Source: VRUE01 sp036379955
Lineage (GTDB): Bacteria > Actinomycetota > Thermoleophilia > Solirubrobacterales > 70-9
NCBI GenBank assembly: GCA_036379955.1
Contig: DASVFR010000011.1
Location: 1 to 64,000, forward strand
Length of the DNA stretch: 64,000 nucleotides
Reading direction: 5' to 3'
Shown: positions 1 through 11,882 of the stretch, piece by piece
Position numbering within the stretch: the first letter of the stretch is position 1
Layout of the letters: each line of letters begins with the position of its first letter
The notes under the pieces: model-generated
What the model was told of the DNA's origin: nothing
What the model saw: the letters and a program-made list of their open reading frames with translations, nothing else
Databases searched by the model: none
Translations under genes and position numbers: made by a program

Positions 1-397
1 CTTTTCGGCCCATCGGCCCCCGGAGGGGTGGCCGGCGGGGGCGGAGTGGAGGCTCGCTGGGGACTTGGGGCGGCGGTACGGGGCCGTGTCGGGGGATCGC
101 AACCCGATTCACATGCACGCGCTGACGGCGAAGCCGCTCGGGTTCTCGCGGGCGATCGCGCACGGGATGTGGACGAAGGCGCGCTGCCTAGCGGCGCTGG
201 AGAGCCGCCTCCCCGACGCCTTCGCGGTCGACGTGCGCTTCCGCAAGCCGATCCTGCTGCCGGCCCGGGTCGAGTTCGCCAGCGCCGGCGACGGCGAGGA
301 GATCGATTTCGAAGTGCGTGACGCCAAGCGCGGCACGCCGCACCTCGAGGGGCGCGTCGCGCCGCTCGAAGCCAAGACCAAAGACGGGAGGAAATAA
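1..397 (+). CDS. MaoC-like hydratase/dehydratase, 5'-truncated by window edge
   Basis: The frame is open from base 2 and ends TAA at 395-397. The visible 131 residues match the C-terminal part of a MaoC hot-dog-fold enoyl-CoA hydratase: the segment GRRYGAVSGDRNPIHMH contains the family's catalytic Asp and His in the D-x-N-P-I-H hydratase motif, followed by AIAHGMW. The family hydrates or dehydrates acyl-CoA thioesters. The next gene, an acyl-CoA dehydrogenase, begins at the base after this stop codon, with its GGGAGG ribosome site inside the end of this gene. The two are therefore very probably one operon for fatty acid beta-oxidation. The N-terminus lies outside the window, so the total length is unknown. 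Confidence 0.85.
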   Translation, partial: FSAHRPPEGWPAGAEWRLAGDLGRRYGAVSGDRNPIHMHALTAKPLGFSRAIAHGMWTKARCLAALESRLPDAFAVDVRFRKPILLPARVEFASAGDGEEIDFEVRDAKRGTPHLEGRVAPLEAKTKDGRK

Positions 398-1735
398 ATG
401 CCCACCGCAACGCAGGACAAGGGCGTGGCCGAGCGCAGCATGGGCCTCGGCCTGCGCTGGCTCAACCGGCTCGCGGGCTCGGACCTGCTCGACCGGATTC
501 GCATCCGCAAGCAGGTCGAGCGCGCCCTCTTCACCGGCACCAAGAACGGCTTCCGCACGGCGACCGCCGCCGGCCGCACCTTCAAAGCCGCCCAGCAGCT
601 CGGCAAACCGGCGCGCCAGGCGACCAGCAAGCCGCGCAGCCTCTTCGACCTCAGCCCCGACGACGAGCAGCAGATGCTGCAGGAAGGGGTGCGCGACTTC
701 GCCGAGGCGAAGGTGCGTCCCGCCGCCAAACAGGCCGACTTCGATCGCGCGACCCCCGACGAGCTACTGACCCAGGCCAACGAGCTCGGCATCAACATGC
801 TCGGCGTTCCCGAGGAGCTCGGCGGCGTCATGCACGAACAGGCCGCCGTGACCAGCGCCCTGATCGGCGAGGCGCTCGCCCACGGCGACATGGGCATCGC
901 CTACGCGGCGCTGGCACCCGGCGCGGTCGCCACCGCGATCGGGCACTGGGGCACACCCGAGCAGGAGGCGACCTACCTCCCCTCCTTCACCGGCGAGGAC
1001 ACGCCCGTCGCGGCGCTGGCGCTGCTCGAGCCGCGGCCGCTCTTCGACCCGCTGAAGCTGGAGACGACGGCGCGAAAGGACGGCGGGGACTGGGTGTTGA
1101 ACGGCGTCAAGTCGCTGATCGCCCGGCCCAAGCAGTGCGAGCTCTTCCTCGTCGCCGCGGAGGCGGAGGACCTCGGCCCAGCCCTCTTCGTAATCGAGTC
1201 CGGCACCGACGGGCTCGAAACCGAGGACGAGCCGGCGATGGGGCTGCGCCCGGCCGCCACCGGCCGCCTGCTGCTCTCCGACGTTCGCCTGCCCGGCACC
1301 GCGCTTCTCGGCGAGGGCTCGCGCGAGGACTACGCCGAGTGCGTGCGGCGCGCCCGCGTCGCCTGGTGCTCGCTCGCCGTCGGCACGGCCCAGGCGACCC
1401 TCGACTACGTCAAGGACTACGTCAACGAGCGCACCGCCTTCGGCGAACCGATCTCCAACCGCCAGGGCGTCGCCTTTGCGGTCTCCGACGTCGGCATCGA
1501 GAGCGAAGGGATGCGACTCGCCACCTACCGCGCGGCCAGCCGCGCCGATCAGGGTCAGGACTTCGCCCGCGAGGCGGCGATGGCCCGCCGGCTCTGCGCC
1601 CAGAAGGGGATGCGGATCGGCTCCGACGGAGTGCAGCTGCTCGGCGGCCACGGCTTCGTCAAGGAGCACCCGGTCGAGCGCTGGTACCGAGACCTCCGAG
1701 CGGCGGGCGTGATGGAGGGCGCCCTGCTCGTCTAG
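398..1735 (+). CDS. acyl-CoA dehydrogenase with N-terminal extension
   Basis: 445 residues. After an unusual basic leader of about 75 residues the flavin-dependent acyl-CoA dehydrogenase fold begins near LFDLSPDDEQQML: N-terminal helical domain, central beta domain (about 200-300) and C-terminal helical domain. The C-terminus has LLGGHGFVKEHPVERWYRD, the usual end of the family, and a Glu in GVMEG at the place of the catalytic base. It would take hydride from an acyl-CoA to give enoyl-CoA. The ATG follows GGGAGGAAATAA directly after the MaoC stop. A second dehydrogenase follows 30 bases downstream. The long leader may be a membrane or partner contact; its role is unknown. Confidence 0.88.
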   Translation: MPTATQDKGVAERSMGLGLRWLNRLAGSDLLDRIRIRKQVERALFTGTKNGFRTATAAGRTFKAAQQLGKPARQATSKPRSLFDLSPDDEQQMLQEGVRDFAEAKVRPAAKQADFDRATPDELLTQANELGINMLGVPEELGGVMHEQAAVTSALIGEALAHGDMGIAYAALAPGAVATAIGHWGTPEQEATYLPSFTGEDTPVAALALLEPRPLFDPLKLETTARKDGGDWVLNGVKSLIARPKQCELFLVAAEAEDLGPALFVIESGTDGLETEDEPAMGLRPAATGRLLLSDVRLPGTALLGEGSREDYAECVRRARVAWCSLAVGTAQATLDYVKDYVNERTAFGEPISNRQGVAFAVSDVGIESEGMRLATYRAASRADQGQDFAREAAMARRLCAQKGMRIGSDGVQLLGGHGFVKEHPVERWYRDLRAAGVMEGALLV

Positions 1736-1765
1736 CCGTCAGGCCACCGCGAGCGAAAGCGAACC

Positions 1766-2980
1766 ATGATCAACCTAGAGATACCGAAGAAGTTCAAGCC
1801 CCTCGCCACCCAGGCGAACCAGGTCGCGACCGAGGTCTTCCGACCGATCTCGCGCAAGTACGACGAGGCCGAGCACAGCTACCCGAAGGAGCTCGACATG
1901 CTCGCCTCGCTGATCGACGGGATGAACGAGGGCTCCGACATCGGCGGCGCCGGTGCCGCCGGCGTGCGCCGCGAGTCCAACGGCGATGCCGACAGCGGCA
2001 ACCGCAACGGCTCCAACCTCTCGACCGTGCTCGGCATCATCGAGCTCTGCTGGGGCGACGTCGGCCTGCTGCTCTCGATGCCGCGCCAGGGCCTAGGCAA
2101 CTCGGCGATCGCCTCGGTGGCGACCGAGGAGCAGCTCGAACGCTACGGCGGCAAGTGGGCGGCGATGGCGATCACCGAGCCCGAGGCAGGCTCGGACTCG
2201 GCCGCGATCCGCACCACGGCCGACCTCAGCGGCGACGAGTACGTGCTCAACGGCGAGAAGATCTTCGTCACCTCGGGCGATCGCGCCGACCTGATCGTGG
2301 TCTGGGCGACGCTCGACCGCAAAGTGGGACGGGCGGCGATCAAGTCGTTCATCGTCGAGCGCGACAACCCGGGCCTGAAGCTCGACCGGCTCGAGCACAA
2401 GCTCGGGATCCGGGCCTCCGACACCGCCAACTTCACCCTGCAGAACTGCCGGGTGCCGAAGGAGGCGCTGCTCGGCAACCCCGAGATCGATACCAAAGCC
2501 GGCTTCGGCGGGGCGATGCAGACCTTCGACAACACGCGGCCGCTGGTCGCCGCGATGGCGGTCGGGGTTACTCGTGCCGCGCTGGAGGAGACCCATACGT
2601 GTCTCGAAGAAGCCGGCGTCGAGATCGACTACGACCGGCCCGCGCTGAGCCAGTCGGCCGCCGCCGCGCGCTACCTCGAAATGGAGTCCGACTATGAGGC
2701 CGCACACCTGCTGACGCTTCAAGCAGCTTGGATGGCAGACAATTCGAAGCCGAATTCCCTCCAAGCTTCGATGGCGAAGGCCAAGGCTGGGCGCACTTGC
2801 GTAGACGTAACACTCGGTTGCGTCGAGCTCTGCGGCAGCGTCGGCTACACAGAGAACCGACTCCTGGAGAAGTGGGCGCGGGACGCCAAGATCCTCGACA
2901 TCTTCGAGGGGACTCAGCAGATCCAGCTGCTGATCGTCGCCCGGCAGCTGCTGGGGAAGAGCTCTAGCGAACTGCGGTAG
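1766..2980 (+). CDS. acyl-CoA dehydrogenase
   Basis: 404 residues, normal length for the family. Visible landmarks are the FAD/substrate segment MAITEPEAGSDSAAIRTTA, the strand NGEKIFVTSG, the C-terminal CVELCGSVGYTENRLLEKW and FEGTQQIQ, whose Glu (about residue 380) is the expected catalytic base. It follows the first acyl-CoA dehydrogenase by 30 bases on the same strand and is followed by a strong hairpin at 2988-3062, so it probably closes the operon. Paired neighbouring acyl-CoA dehydrogenases can form heteromeric FadE enzymes in actinobacteria; that these two pair is inference. Exact substrate is unknown. Confidence 0.9.
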   Translation: MINLEIPKKFKPLATQANQVATEVFRPISRKYDEAEHSYPKELDMLASLIDGMNEGSDIGGAGAAGVRRESNGDADSGNRNGSNLSTVLGIIELCWGDVGLLLSMPRQGLGNSAIASVATEEQLERYGGKWAAMAITEPEAGSDSAAIRTTADLSGDEYVLNGEKIFVTSGDRADLIVVWATLDRKVGRAAIKSFIVERDNPGLKLDRLEHKLGIRASDTANFTLQNCRVPKEALLGNPEIDTKAGFGGAMQTFDNTRPLVAAMAVGVTRAALEETHTCLEEAGVEIDYDRPALSQSAAAARYLEMESDYEAAHLLTLQAAWMADNSKPNSLQASMAKAKAGRTCVDVTLGCVELCGSVGYTENRLLEKWARDAKILDIFEGTQQIQLLIVARQLLGKSSSELR

Positions 2981-2987
2981 GTGGTGA

Positions 2988-3062
2988 GGGGCCGAGTGGC
3001 CCTCCCTCAAAACGCTCGGCGGGAGCCTCGCTTGAGTGTTTTGAGGAGGGCCACTCGGCCCC
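2988..3062 (+). terminator. long hairpin after the acyl-CoA dehydrogenase operon
   Basis: Arms at 2988-3013 and 3038-3062 are complementary over 25 bases with a single extra C in the left arm; the loop is about 24 bases. It starts 7 bases after the stop codon at 2980 and is followed by CTTT rather than a long T-run. Position and stability suggest transcription termination, but the missing T-tract leaves an mRNA-stabilising hairpin possible. Confidence 0.65.
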
Positions 3063-3111
3063 TTTCCAAGCTACGGACAGTCGGGTCAGCTCATGCGGAA
3101 GACTGCCGGGC

Positions 3112-4548
3112 GTGAACTTCATTGAGCTCATGGAGCAGTCGCCGGCTTCCAGGTTGGGAATCGTGGCGGTCGACGCCGAGAGACGCAGGCGGGACTGGTA
3201 CTTCGGCGAATTGATCGCCTGCTCGGCTGGGCTGTCCGGAGCTTTCGCGGCGCGGGGTGTGAAGCGCGGGGACGTGGTGATGACGCTGGTGGGGAACCGG
3301 ATCGAGTGGGTGCTGTCGTTGCTGGCGTGCTGGCGGATGGGGGCGGTGGCGCTGCCCTGCAGCACTCAGCTGCGCAGGCACGACCTGGAGGTCCGGGTGG
3401 CGGTGGCGAACCCGGCGCTTTGCGTCGGGGAAGACCAGCTGCTGGCGGAGCTGCCGGACGCGGTCGAGACGATGACTATGGACGAGGTCGCGGCGGTGCT
3501 CGACGAGGACCGGGATCAGGAGACGCCTGCGGCGGTCGAGGGCATGGGTCCCGAGGACCCGGCGCTGATCGTCTTCACCTCGGGCACGACGGGTGAGCCG
3601 CGGGGGGTCGTCCACGCCTATCGCTACCTCGAGGGTCAGCGAGCTCAGGCCGAGCACTGGCTCGGCTCACGCAAGGGGGAGCTGGTCTGGTGCACGACCG
3701 CCACGGGCTGGTCGAAGTCGGCGCGCAACGTCTTCCTCGCTCCCTGGCTGACCGGCGCCGCCGCCGTCCTGCACGAGGGCCGCTTCGACCCCGCCGAGCG
3801 GCTGGACCTCGCCGAGGCGCTGGGCGTCAACGTGCTCTGTCAGGCGCCGACCGAGTACCGGATGTTGGCCAAGCGCACCGCGCTGCGCCGGCTCCCCGCC
3901 CTGCGCCGCATGGTCTCCGCCGGCGAGCCGCTGGAGGCCGAGACGGTCGCCACCTTCCGCGAGACGATGGGCCTCGAGCCAGCCGACGGATACGGCCAGA
4001 CCGAGACCGGCCACGTCAGCGGCAACCTCGCCGGCGAGCCGGTCAAGCCGGGCTCGATGGGCAAGCCGCTGCCGGGCTTCGAGGTGAGGATCGTCGAGGG
4101 GGAGCTGCAGCTGCGGACGTCCTCCTCCCCCACCTTCTTCTCGCGCTACCTCGACGGCGAGCGCTTCGACGCCGAGTGGTGGCAGACCGGCGACCTGGTC
4201 CGGGAGGACGAGGACGGCTACCTCTTCTTCGAAGGTCGCGACGACGACATCATCCTCTCCTCCGGCTACCGGATCGGCCCCTTCGAGGTCGAGTCCGCGC
4301 TGCTTTCCCACCCTGCCGTCGCCGAGGCGGCCGCCGTCGCCGCCCCCGACCCCGAGCGCGGCGCCGTCGTCCGCGCGATCGTCGTCCCCCGCGAGCGCGA
4401 GCCGAGCGAGGAGCTGGCTCGCGAGCTGCAGGAGCACTGCAAGCGCGAGACCGCCCCCTACAAGTTCCCGCGCATCGTCGAGTTCGCCACCGAGCTGCCG
4501 AAGACGACGAGCGGCAAGATCCGGCGCGCTGAGCTGCGCGGCGGCTAG
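3112..4548 (+). CDS. AMP-forming acyl-CoA synthetase / acyl-CoA ligase
   Basis: 478 residues from a GTG start. ANL-superfamily motifs are in order: P-loop-like FTSGTTGEPRG (about 157-167), YGQTETG (adenine/acyl site), the ATP-ribose Asp in WWQTGDL, the hinge GRDDDIILSSGYRIGPFEVES and the C-terminal catalytic Lys in PKTTSGKIRR. The enzyme activates a carboxylic acid with ATP and transfers it to CoA. It is shorter than typical medium-chain synthetases (about 540) at the N-terminus. It lies after the fatty-acid oxidation operon but behind a hairpin, so it is probably a separate unit. Its end overlaps the convergent GGDEF/EAL gene by 4 bases. A paralogue lies at 38330-39895. Confidence 0.85.
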   Translation: MNFIELMEQSPASRLGIVAVDAERRRRDWYFGELIACSAGLSGAFAARGVKRGDVVMTLVGNRIEWVLSLLACWRMGAVALPCSTQLRRHDLEVRVAVANPALCVGEDQLLAELPDAVETMTMDEVAAVLDEDRDQETPAAVEGMGPEDPALIVFTSGTTGEPRGVVHAYRYLEGQRAQAEHWLGSRKGELVWCTTATGWSKSARNVFLAPWLTGAAAVLHEGRFDPAERLDLAEALGVNVLCQAPTEYRMLAKRTALRRLPALRRMVSAGEPLEAETVATFRETMGLEPADGYGQTETGHVSGNLAGEPVKPGSMGKPLPGFEVRIVEGELQLRTSSSPTFFSRYLDGERFDAEWWQTGDLVREDEDGYLFFEGRDDDIILSSGYRIGPFEVESALLSHPAVAEAAAVAAPDPERGAVVRAIVVPREREPSEELARELQEHCKRETAPYKFPRIVEFATELPKTTSGKIRRAELRGG

Positions 4549-5948
4549 AGCGCCTCGGCGACGTCGACCGGCATGCCGAGGTGGAAGCCCTGGGCCATGT
4601 CGACGCCGTATTCGCGCAGCATGTCCGCGGTCACGTCGTCCTGGACGAACTCGGCGATCGTCGCCTTGCCCAGCCCACGGGCAATCTGGACGATCGCCTG
4701 CACGGTGAGCTGATCGGCGTCGCTGTTGGGCATGTCGCGAACGAAGGAGCCGTCGATCTTGATCAGGTCGAAGGGGATCTGCTTCAGATAGTGGAAGGGG
4801 CCGAAGCCGGCGCCGTAGTCGTCGATCGCCACCTGGCAGCCGAACTCGGCGAGGCGATCGGCGAAGCCGCCCGCCGCCTCGTAGTCGTAGACGCGGGCCG
4901 TCTCGGTGATCTCGAAGGTGCAGCGCGAGGGGTCGGCGGCGCCCTCGTCGAGGCGGCGCTCGATGAACTCGATCACCGAGACGTCGGAGATCGAGGCCCC
5001 AGAGATGTTGACGTGAAGGGAGACCGGCCGGCCCTCCTGCTCGCGCCCGGCGATCAGCTCCAACGCCCGAGCCACGACCCAGCGATCGAGCTCCTGGACC
5101 ATGCCCGAGCGCTCGGCGGCCTCGATGAAGGAGGCGGCGGGCAGGAGCTCGCCGTCCGCGCCGGCCATGCGCAGGAGCAGCTCGTAGCGCTCGATCCCGC
5201 CCGATGCGAGATTGCGGATCGGCTGGGTGTGGAGGCTGAGCCGGTCCTGGGTTAGGGCGTCGCGGATCCGCGCCGCGGTGGTCTGCCGGCGCCGGTCTTC
5301 CCGCGGCGGCTCGTCGGGGTCCTGAAAGAGGGCGATCCGGTCGCGACCCTCCGCCTTCGCTCGGTACATCGCCTGGTCGGCGGCGACCAGGACCGCCTCG
5401 GCGCTCGCGTCGCGCTCGCCGTCGAACATCGCGATCCCGACGCTGATCGTCGCCGCGCCGGCCTCGGGAGCGGGCCCGGTGCCATCGGCGACCTGGGCAC
5501 GCAGGTCCTCGCCCAGATGCAGGGCGCCGGCAACGTCGGTCTGCGGCATCAGCACCGCGAACTCGTCGCCGGAGAGGCGGGCGACGATGTCCGTCGCGCG
5601 CACTCGTTCGCGCATGATCGAGGCGATCTGGCGGAGCAGGTTGTCGCCGGCGTGGTGGCCGAGCGTGTCGTTGACGCGCTTGAGGCCGTCGATGTCGATG
5701 ATCATCACCGCCCCCTGGCCGCCGTAGCGGGCCGTGAAGGAGACGTGCTGGTCGAGCTCGCCGCGGAAGCGGCGCCGGTCGAGCAGCCCGGTGAGCGAAT
5801 CGTGATCGGCCAGGTAGCGCAGCTCTGCCTCGGTCTTCTCGGCGCGCGCCAGAGCCTCCTCGACGATCGCCCGATCGTCGATGTCCAGCTTCTCGAGAAC
5901 CGAGGCGATCGCGACGTCGCTCTCGGACGGCAGGCGGGTTTCAGCCAT
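4545..5948 (-). CDS. GGDEF-EAL protein (cyclic-di-GMP synthesis/hydrolysis)
   Basis: 467 residues when started at the ATG at 5948 (MAETRLPSESD); the frame stays open upstream but that part is not protein-like. After a short helix (30-60) comes a GGDEF domain with the active-site variant SGDEF and an RxxD product-inhibition site (RATD) exactly five residues before it, so diguanylate cyclase activity with feedback is plausible. The EAL domain has ELLLR in the EAL position, then FEITET, IDDYGAG, IKIDGSF and IAEFVQD, all expected metal and catalytic residues. No sensory or membrane domain is present, so it is probably cytosolic. It is divergent from the DUF255 gene. Confidence 0.9.
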   Translation of the reverse strand: MAETRLPSESDVAIASVLEKLDIDDRAIVEEALARAEKTEAELRYLADHDSLTGLLDRRRFRGELDQHVSFTARYGGQGAVMIIDIDGLKRVNDTLGHHAGDNLLRQIASIMRERVRATDIVARLSGDEFAVLMPQTDVAGALHLGEDLRAQVADGTGPAPEAGAATISVGIAMFDGERDASAEAVLVAADQAMYRAKAEGRDRIALFQDPDEPPREDRRRQTTAARIRDALTQDRLSLHTQPIRNLASGGIERYELLLRMAGADGELLPAASFIEAAERSGMVQELDRWVVARALELIAGREQEGRPVSLHVNISGASISDVSVIEFIERRLDEGAADPSRCTFEITETARVYDYEAAGGFADRLAEFGCQVAIDDYGAGFGPFHYLKQIPFDLIKIDGSFVRDMPNSDADQLTVQAIVQIARGLGKATIAEFVQDDVTADMLREYGVDMAQGFHLGMPVDVAEAL

Positions 5949-6081
5949 CTTCACTGACGGTAGACCTTTCGATTCCCAAACGATGCGCAACTCGTGCGCA
6001 GCGATGGCGAAGACGTGCAGATATTGCTGACCCGACCACGCAAAAAGTGAGCGAACGAGCGTCCCCGAGTAGGTTTGCCGC

Positions 6082-8049
<1,968 letters not shown>

Positions 8050-8067
8050 CAATTCTCGCGCGGGTGG

Positions 8068-8189
8068 CGCCGGGGAGGGGGTGTCCGGGGTGCAGCGGCG
8101 TCCTCTTTTTCGCCATGAACACAATCTCGGACGGCCCTTAACCCATCTGGCGAAAAACCCAGCAAAACCCGGACACCCCCTCCCCGGCG
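8068..8189. repeat. 122-bp nested inverted repeat (MITE-like or long terminator)
   Basis: Outer arms 8068-8091 and 8167-8189 are reverse complements over 23 bases apart from one extra G. An inner pair, TTTTTCGCCA (8106-8115) and TGGCGAAAAA (8148-8157), is perfect. The unit begins 19 bases after the DUF255 stop and ends exactly where the truncated MMPL frame begins. I see no target-site duplication and no gene inside it. It may be a bidirectional terminator or a small non-autonomous element. Confidence 0.7.
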
Positions 8190-10349
8190 ACAGGACCCGC
8201 GCGCGACCTCGCGGCGGGCGGCAAGCACCAGGACACCCAGGCTACCTCGGAAGGGGCAAAGGGCCTTCCGCCAGGCTGTGGCACTCCGACTACGACGATT
8301 CCCAGTCAGCCAGCCGACTACACGCCCTTCGTCGGCCCGACCTGCTCGCCCGACGGCAAGGCGGCGATCGTCACCGCCTACATCAAGGGCAACGGCGAGG
8401 GCGAACGCATCGTCGATCCGGTCAAGTACTGGCGCGAAGTCCTGCCCGAGAACGACGGCGGACTGCAGGCCAGGATCACCGGCGGCGCCGGCTTCTCCGC
8501 CGACGCGATCGAAGTCTTCGAAGGCATCAACGGCACCCTGCTGCTCGCCGCGGTCAGCCTCGTCGTCTTCCTGCTGATCCTCATCTACCGCTCCCCCTTC
8601 TTCTTCCTCATCCCGCTGGCCGCGGTCCTCTTCGCCGAGACCCTCTCGCGCTCGCTCGGCTACGGCCTGACCGAGCTCGGCGTCACGGTCAACGGCCAGT
8701 CGAGCTCGATCATGTCGGTGCTCGTCCTTGGCGCGGGCACCGACTATGCCCTGCTGCTCGTCTCGCGCTACCGCGAGGAGCTGCACCGCACGGTCGACAA
8801 GCACGAGGCGATGCGGACGGCGCTGATCTCGGCCGGCCCAGCGATCGTCGCCTCGGCGGCGACCGTGATCGCGGCCCTCTTCTGCCTGCTGGTGGCGCGG
8901 GTGAACGGCACCGCCGGGCTGGGCCCAATCGCGGCGATGGGCATCGCCTGCGCAGCGCTCTCGATGCTCACGCTGCTGCCGGCGTTGCTGACGATCTTCG
9001 GCCGCCGCGCCTTCTGGCCCTTCGTCCCCCACACGCCGGAGACGGCCCCCGCCGCCGCGTCCATCTCCGAACGAGCACGGGCCAAGATCGTCGACGGCTC
9101 CGGCCTTGGCGCGGCCGTGCGCGTCACGCTCTCCTCGCTGCTCGTCCTCGTCCTGCTGCCGCTGGTCCTGCTCAACTGGCTCCTGCGCCGGCTCAGCGGC
9201 CGCCGCATCCCCTCGCTGATCGTCGGCCCGCTGGACAGAGCCGTCTTTACGCCCTTCGAGGCCCGTCGCCGCCGGCTCGAGCACGCCGCCGACTCCACCC
9301 ACGGCTTCTGGAAGCGGGTCGGCGACCGGATCGCGATCTCCCCACGCCGCGTGATGACCGGCTCGATTGCCCTGCTGCTCGTCCTCTGCGCCGGCCTCGC
9401 CTTCTTCTCGACCGAACTGACCGCCGAAGACACCTACCGCACCGAAGTCGAATCGGTCGAAGGCCAGCACCTGCTCAACAAGAGCTTCCCGGCAGGGACG
9501 ACCGCGCTGACCGACGTCGTCGTTCCGGACCGCTCCGAAGCTGCCACCGTGCGCAACGCCATCTCCGAAGTCGACGGGGTCGAGTCGGTCTCCGGACCGG
9601 TGGCCGAGGGCCAGCCGGGCACGCTGATTCAGGCCACTCTGGAACCGAACCCCTACTCGACCGACGCCTTCGACCTGGTCGAGCCGATCCGCGAAGCGGC
9701 GCACGAGGTCTCGCCGAAGACCCTGATCGGCGGCCCCACCGCGGTCGAATTCGACGTCCGCGACGCCGCCAGCTGGGACTCGAAGGTGATCCCGCCGATC
9801 ATCCTCTGCGTCGTCTTCCTCATCCTCGTCGCCCTGCTGCGCGCGGTAGCGGCGCCGCTGGTCCTGATCGGCACCGTGATCCTCAGCTTCCTGGCGGCGC
9901 TGGGCGTCGGCTACTTCGCCTTCGAATTCGTCTTCGACTTCCCCGGCTCGGACCCCTCGCTGCCGCTATTCGCCTTCGTCTTCCTCGTCGCCCTCGGCGT
10001 CGACTACAACATCTTCCTGATCGCGCGCGCCCGCGAGGAGACGCTCGAGCACGGCTCGGAACTGGGCATCCGCCGCGCCCTCGCCGTGACCGGCGCCGTG
10101 ATCACCAGCGCCGGAATCGTCCTCGCCGGCACCTTCTCGGTCCTGGCGGTACTACCCCTCACCTTCTTGACGGAGCTGGGCTTCGTAGTCGCCTTCGGCG
10201 TCCTCCTCGACACCTTCCTCGTCCGCAGCGTCCTAGTCCCCGCGATCGCCCTCGCGCTAGGCGACAAGTTCTGGTGGCCCTCTTCGCTCTCAAAGCCAAG
10301 TACCGAGTCCGCGCCACCGGCACCCGAGCAAGCCCCGGCTCAGCTCTGA
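8190..10349 (+). pseudogene. MMPL-family RND transporter, 5'-truncated
   Basis: The frame is open from 8142 to the stop at 10347-10349 but has no ATG, GTG or TTG before 8712, which is already inside a transmembrane helix. The translated part starts in the middle of the first periplasmic domain (TPFVGPTCSPDGKAA), then shows the MMPL core: FESINGT-like segment FEGINGTLLLAAVSLVV, a helix cluster with LVLGAGTDYALLLVSRYREE (the proton-relay Asp-Tyr motif), a second periplasmic domain, and a repeat of the motif as ALGVDYNIFLIARAREE. The first transmembrane helix and roughly 100 residues are missing. MMPL proteins export lipids or drugs. The remaining sequence has no internal stops, so the loss may be recent. 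The alternative is initiation at 8712, which would leave a non-functional fragment. Confidence 0.75.
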
Positions 10350-10390
10350 GGAACCCCCGGAGGAGGACACCCCCGCCCTCCCCACCCCAC

Positions 10391-11743
10391 TCAAAGAATC
10401 GGGAGGAACTGGTCGATCTCGTAGGGAGTGACCTGGACGCGGTAGTCGTCCCACTCCTGCCGCTTGATCTCGACGAAACGGCGGAAGGTGTGCTCACCGA
10501 GCGTGCGAAGCACGAGCTCTGACTCGGCAGCTACCTCGATGGCCTCGCCGAGGGTGGCGGGTAGTTGCTCAATTCCCTGGTGCGCCAGCTCCTCGGGCGA
10601 GAGGTGGTAGAGGTTTTGCTCCATCGGCTCGGGCAGCTCGTAGCCCTTCTCGATTCCCTCGAGGCCGGCTTGCAGCATGCCGGCGAAGCAGAGGTAGGGG
10701 TTACAGGCCGGGTCGGGGCAGCGCAGCTCGGCCCGGGTCGCACCCTCCTTGCCGGGGTGGTAGAGCGGGACGCGGATCAGCGCCGAGCGATTGCGGCGCG
10801 ACCAGGCGAGGTAGACGGGCGCCTCGTAGCCGGGCACGAGCCGCTTGTAGGAGTTGACCCACTGGGCGAAGAGCGGCGAGATCTCGCGCGCGTGCTTGAG
10901 CTGGCCGGCGATGAAGGCCTTCGCCGTCGGCGAGAGGAAGTACTGGTCGTCGGCATCGAAGAAGGCGTTCTTGCCGTCCTTGGAGAGCGACTGATGGACG
11001 TGCATCCCGGAGCCGTTCTCGCCGAAGAGGGGCTTGGGCATGAAGGTCGCGTGCCAGCCGTACTTCATCGCGTACTCCTTGACGACGATGCGGTAGGTCA
11101 TGCAGTCGTCGGCCATCGCCAGCGCGTCCTTGTAGCGCATGTCGACCTCGTGCTGGGAAGGGCCGACCTCGTGGTGGGTGTACTCGACGTGGATGCCCAT
11201 CCGCTCCAGGGCGAGAACGGTGTCGCGACGCACGTCGGAGCCGGCGTCGAGCGTGGTCAGGTCGAAGTAGCCGCCCTCGTCGAGCCCTTCCGGCACGCCG
11301 CCCTCGGGACGCGCCGAGCGGAAGTAGAAGAACTCGAGCTCGGGGCCGATGTTGAAGGCGTCGAAGCCCATCTCCTCGGCGCGTTTCAGCGCCCGCTTCA
11401 TGATCCAGCGAGGGTCGCCCTCGTAGGGCTCGCCGCCGGGGACCTGGACGTCGCAGAACATCCGCGCCACGGCGTTTTCGCCTTCCGGCCGCCAGGGGAT
11501 GAGGGCGAAGGTCGCCGGGTCGGGCATCGCGATCATGTCCGACTCCTCGATCGGGTTGAAACCGGTGATCGAGGAGCCGTCGAAGCCCATGCCCCCCTCG
11601 AAGGCGTCCTCGAGCTCGGCGGCGTTGATCGAGAAGCTCTTCAGCTGCCCGAGCACGTCGGTGAACCAGAGCCGGACGAAGCGCACGTCGTTTTCCTTGA
11701 CGATCTGGGCGACGTCGGCGGCACTCTTCGGTTGGTCTGCCAT
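10391..11743 (-). CDS. glnA: glutamine synthetase, type I
   Basis: 450 residues from the ATG at 11743, preceded by GGAGG at 8 bases. It makes glutamine from glutamate, ammonia and ATP, as a cytosolic dodecamer. Conserved landmarks include GFDGSSITGF, the metal-binding Glu cluster in GPELEFF, HHEVGPSQHEVD, NGSGMHVHQS, and the C-terminal VTPYEIDQFL. The length and ending match the short type-I forms without the E. coli-like 25-residue insert. The segment NLYHL has a Tyr at the position that is adenylylated in the beta type; whether it is used cannot be told. Convergent with the MMPL remnant, divergent from the AhpD-like gene. Confidence 0.95.
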   Translation of the reverse strand: MADQPKSAADVAQIVKENDVRFVRLWFTDVLGQLKSFSINAAELEDAFEGGMGFDGSSITGFNPIEESDMIAMPDPATFALIPWRPEGENAVARMFCDVQVPGGEPYEGDPRWIMKRALKRAEEMGFDAFNIGPELEFFYFRSARPEGGVPEGLDEGGYFDLTTLDAGSDVRRDTVLALERMGIHVEYTHHEVGPSQHEVDMRYKDALAMADDCMTYRIVVKEYAMKYGWHATFMPKPLFGENGSGMHVHQSLSKDGKNAFFDADDQYFLSPTAKAFIAGQLKHAREISPLFAQWVNSYKRLVPGYEAPVYLAWSRRNRSALIRVPLYHPGKEGATRAELRCPDPACNPYLCFAGMLQAGLEGIEKGYELPEPMEQNLYHLSPEELAHQGIEQLPATLGEAIEVAAESELVLRTLGEHTFRRFVEIKRQEWDDYRVQVTPYEIDQFLPIL

Positions 11744-11882
11744 TTGCTGCCTCCTGGGCTCGCGCTTGTCCGCTCGGGAGCGCAACGATAGGCGAAGTGA
11801 ACCGGGCGAGTGGAAGCGCCCGTATCCGGGTAAAGAGACGGGACGCCAAGGCACCTTGCGGGGCATCCCAAAACCAGGTATA

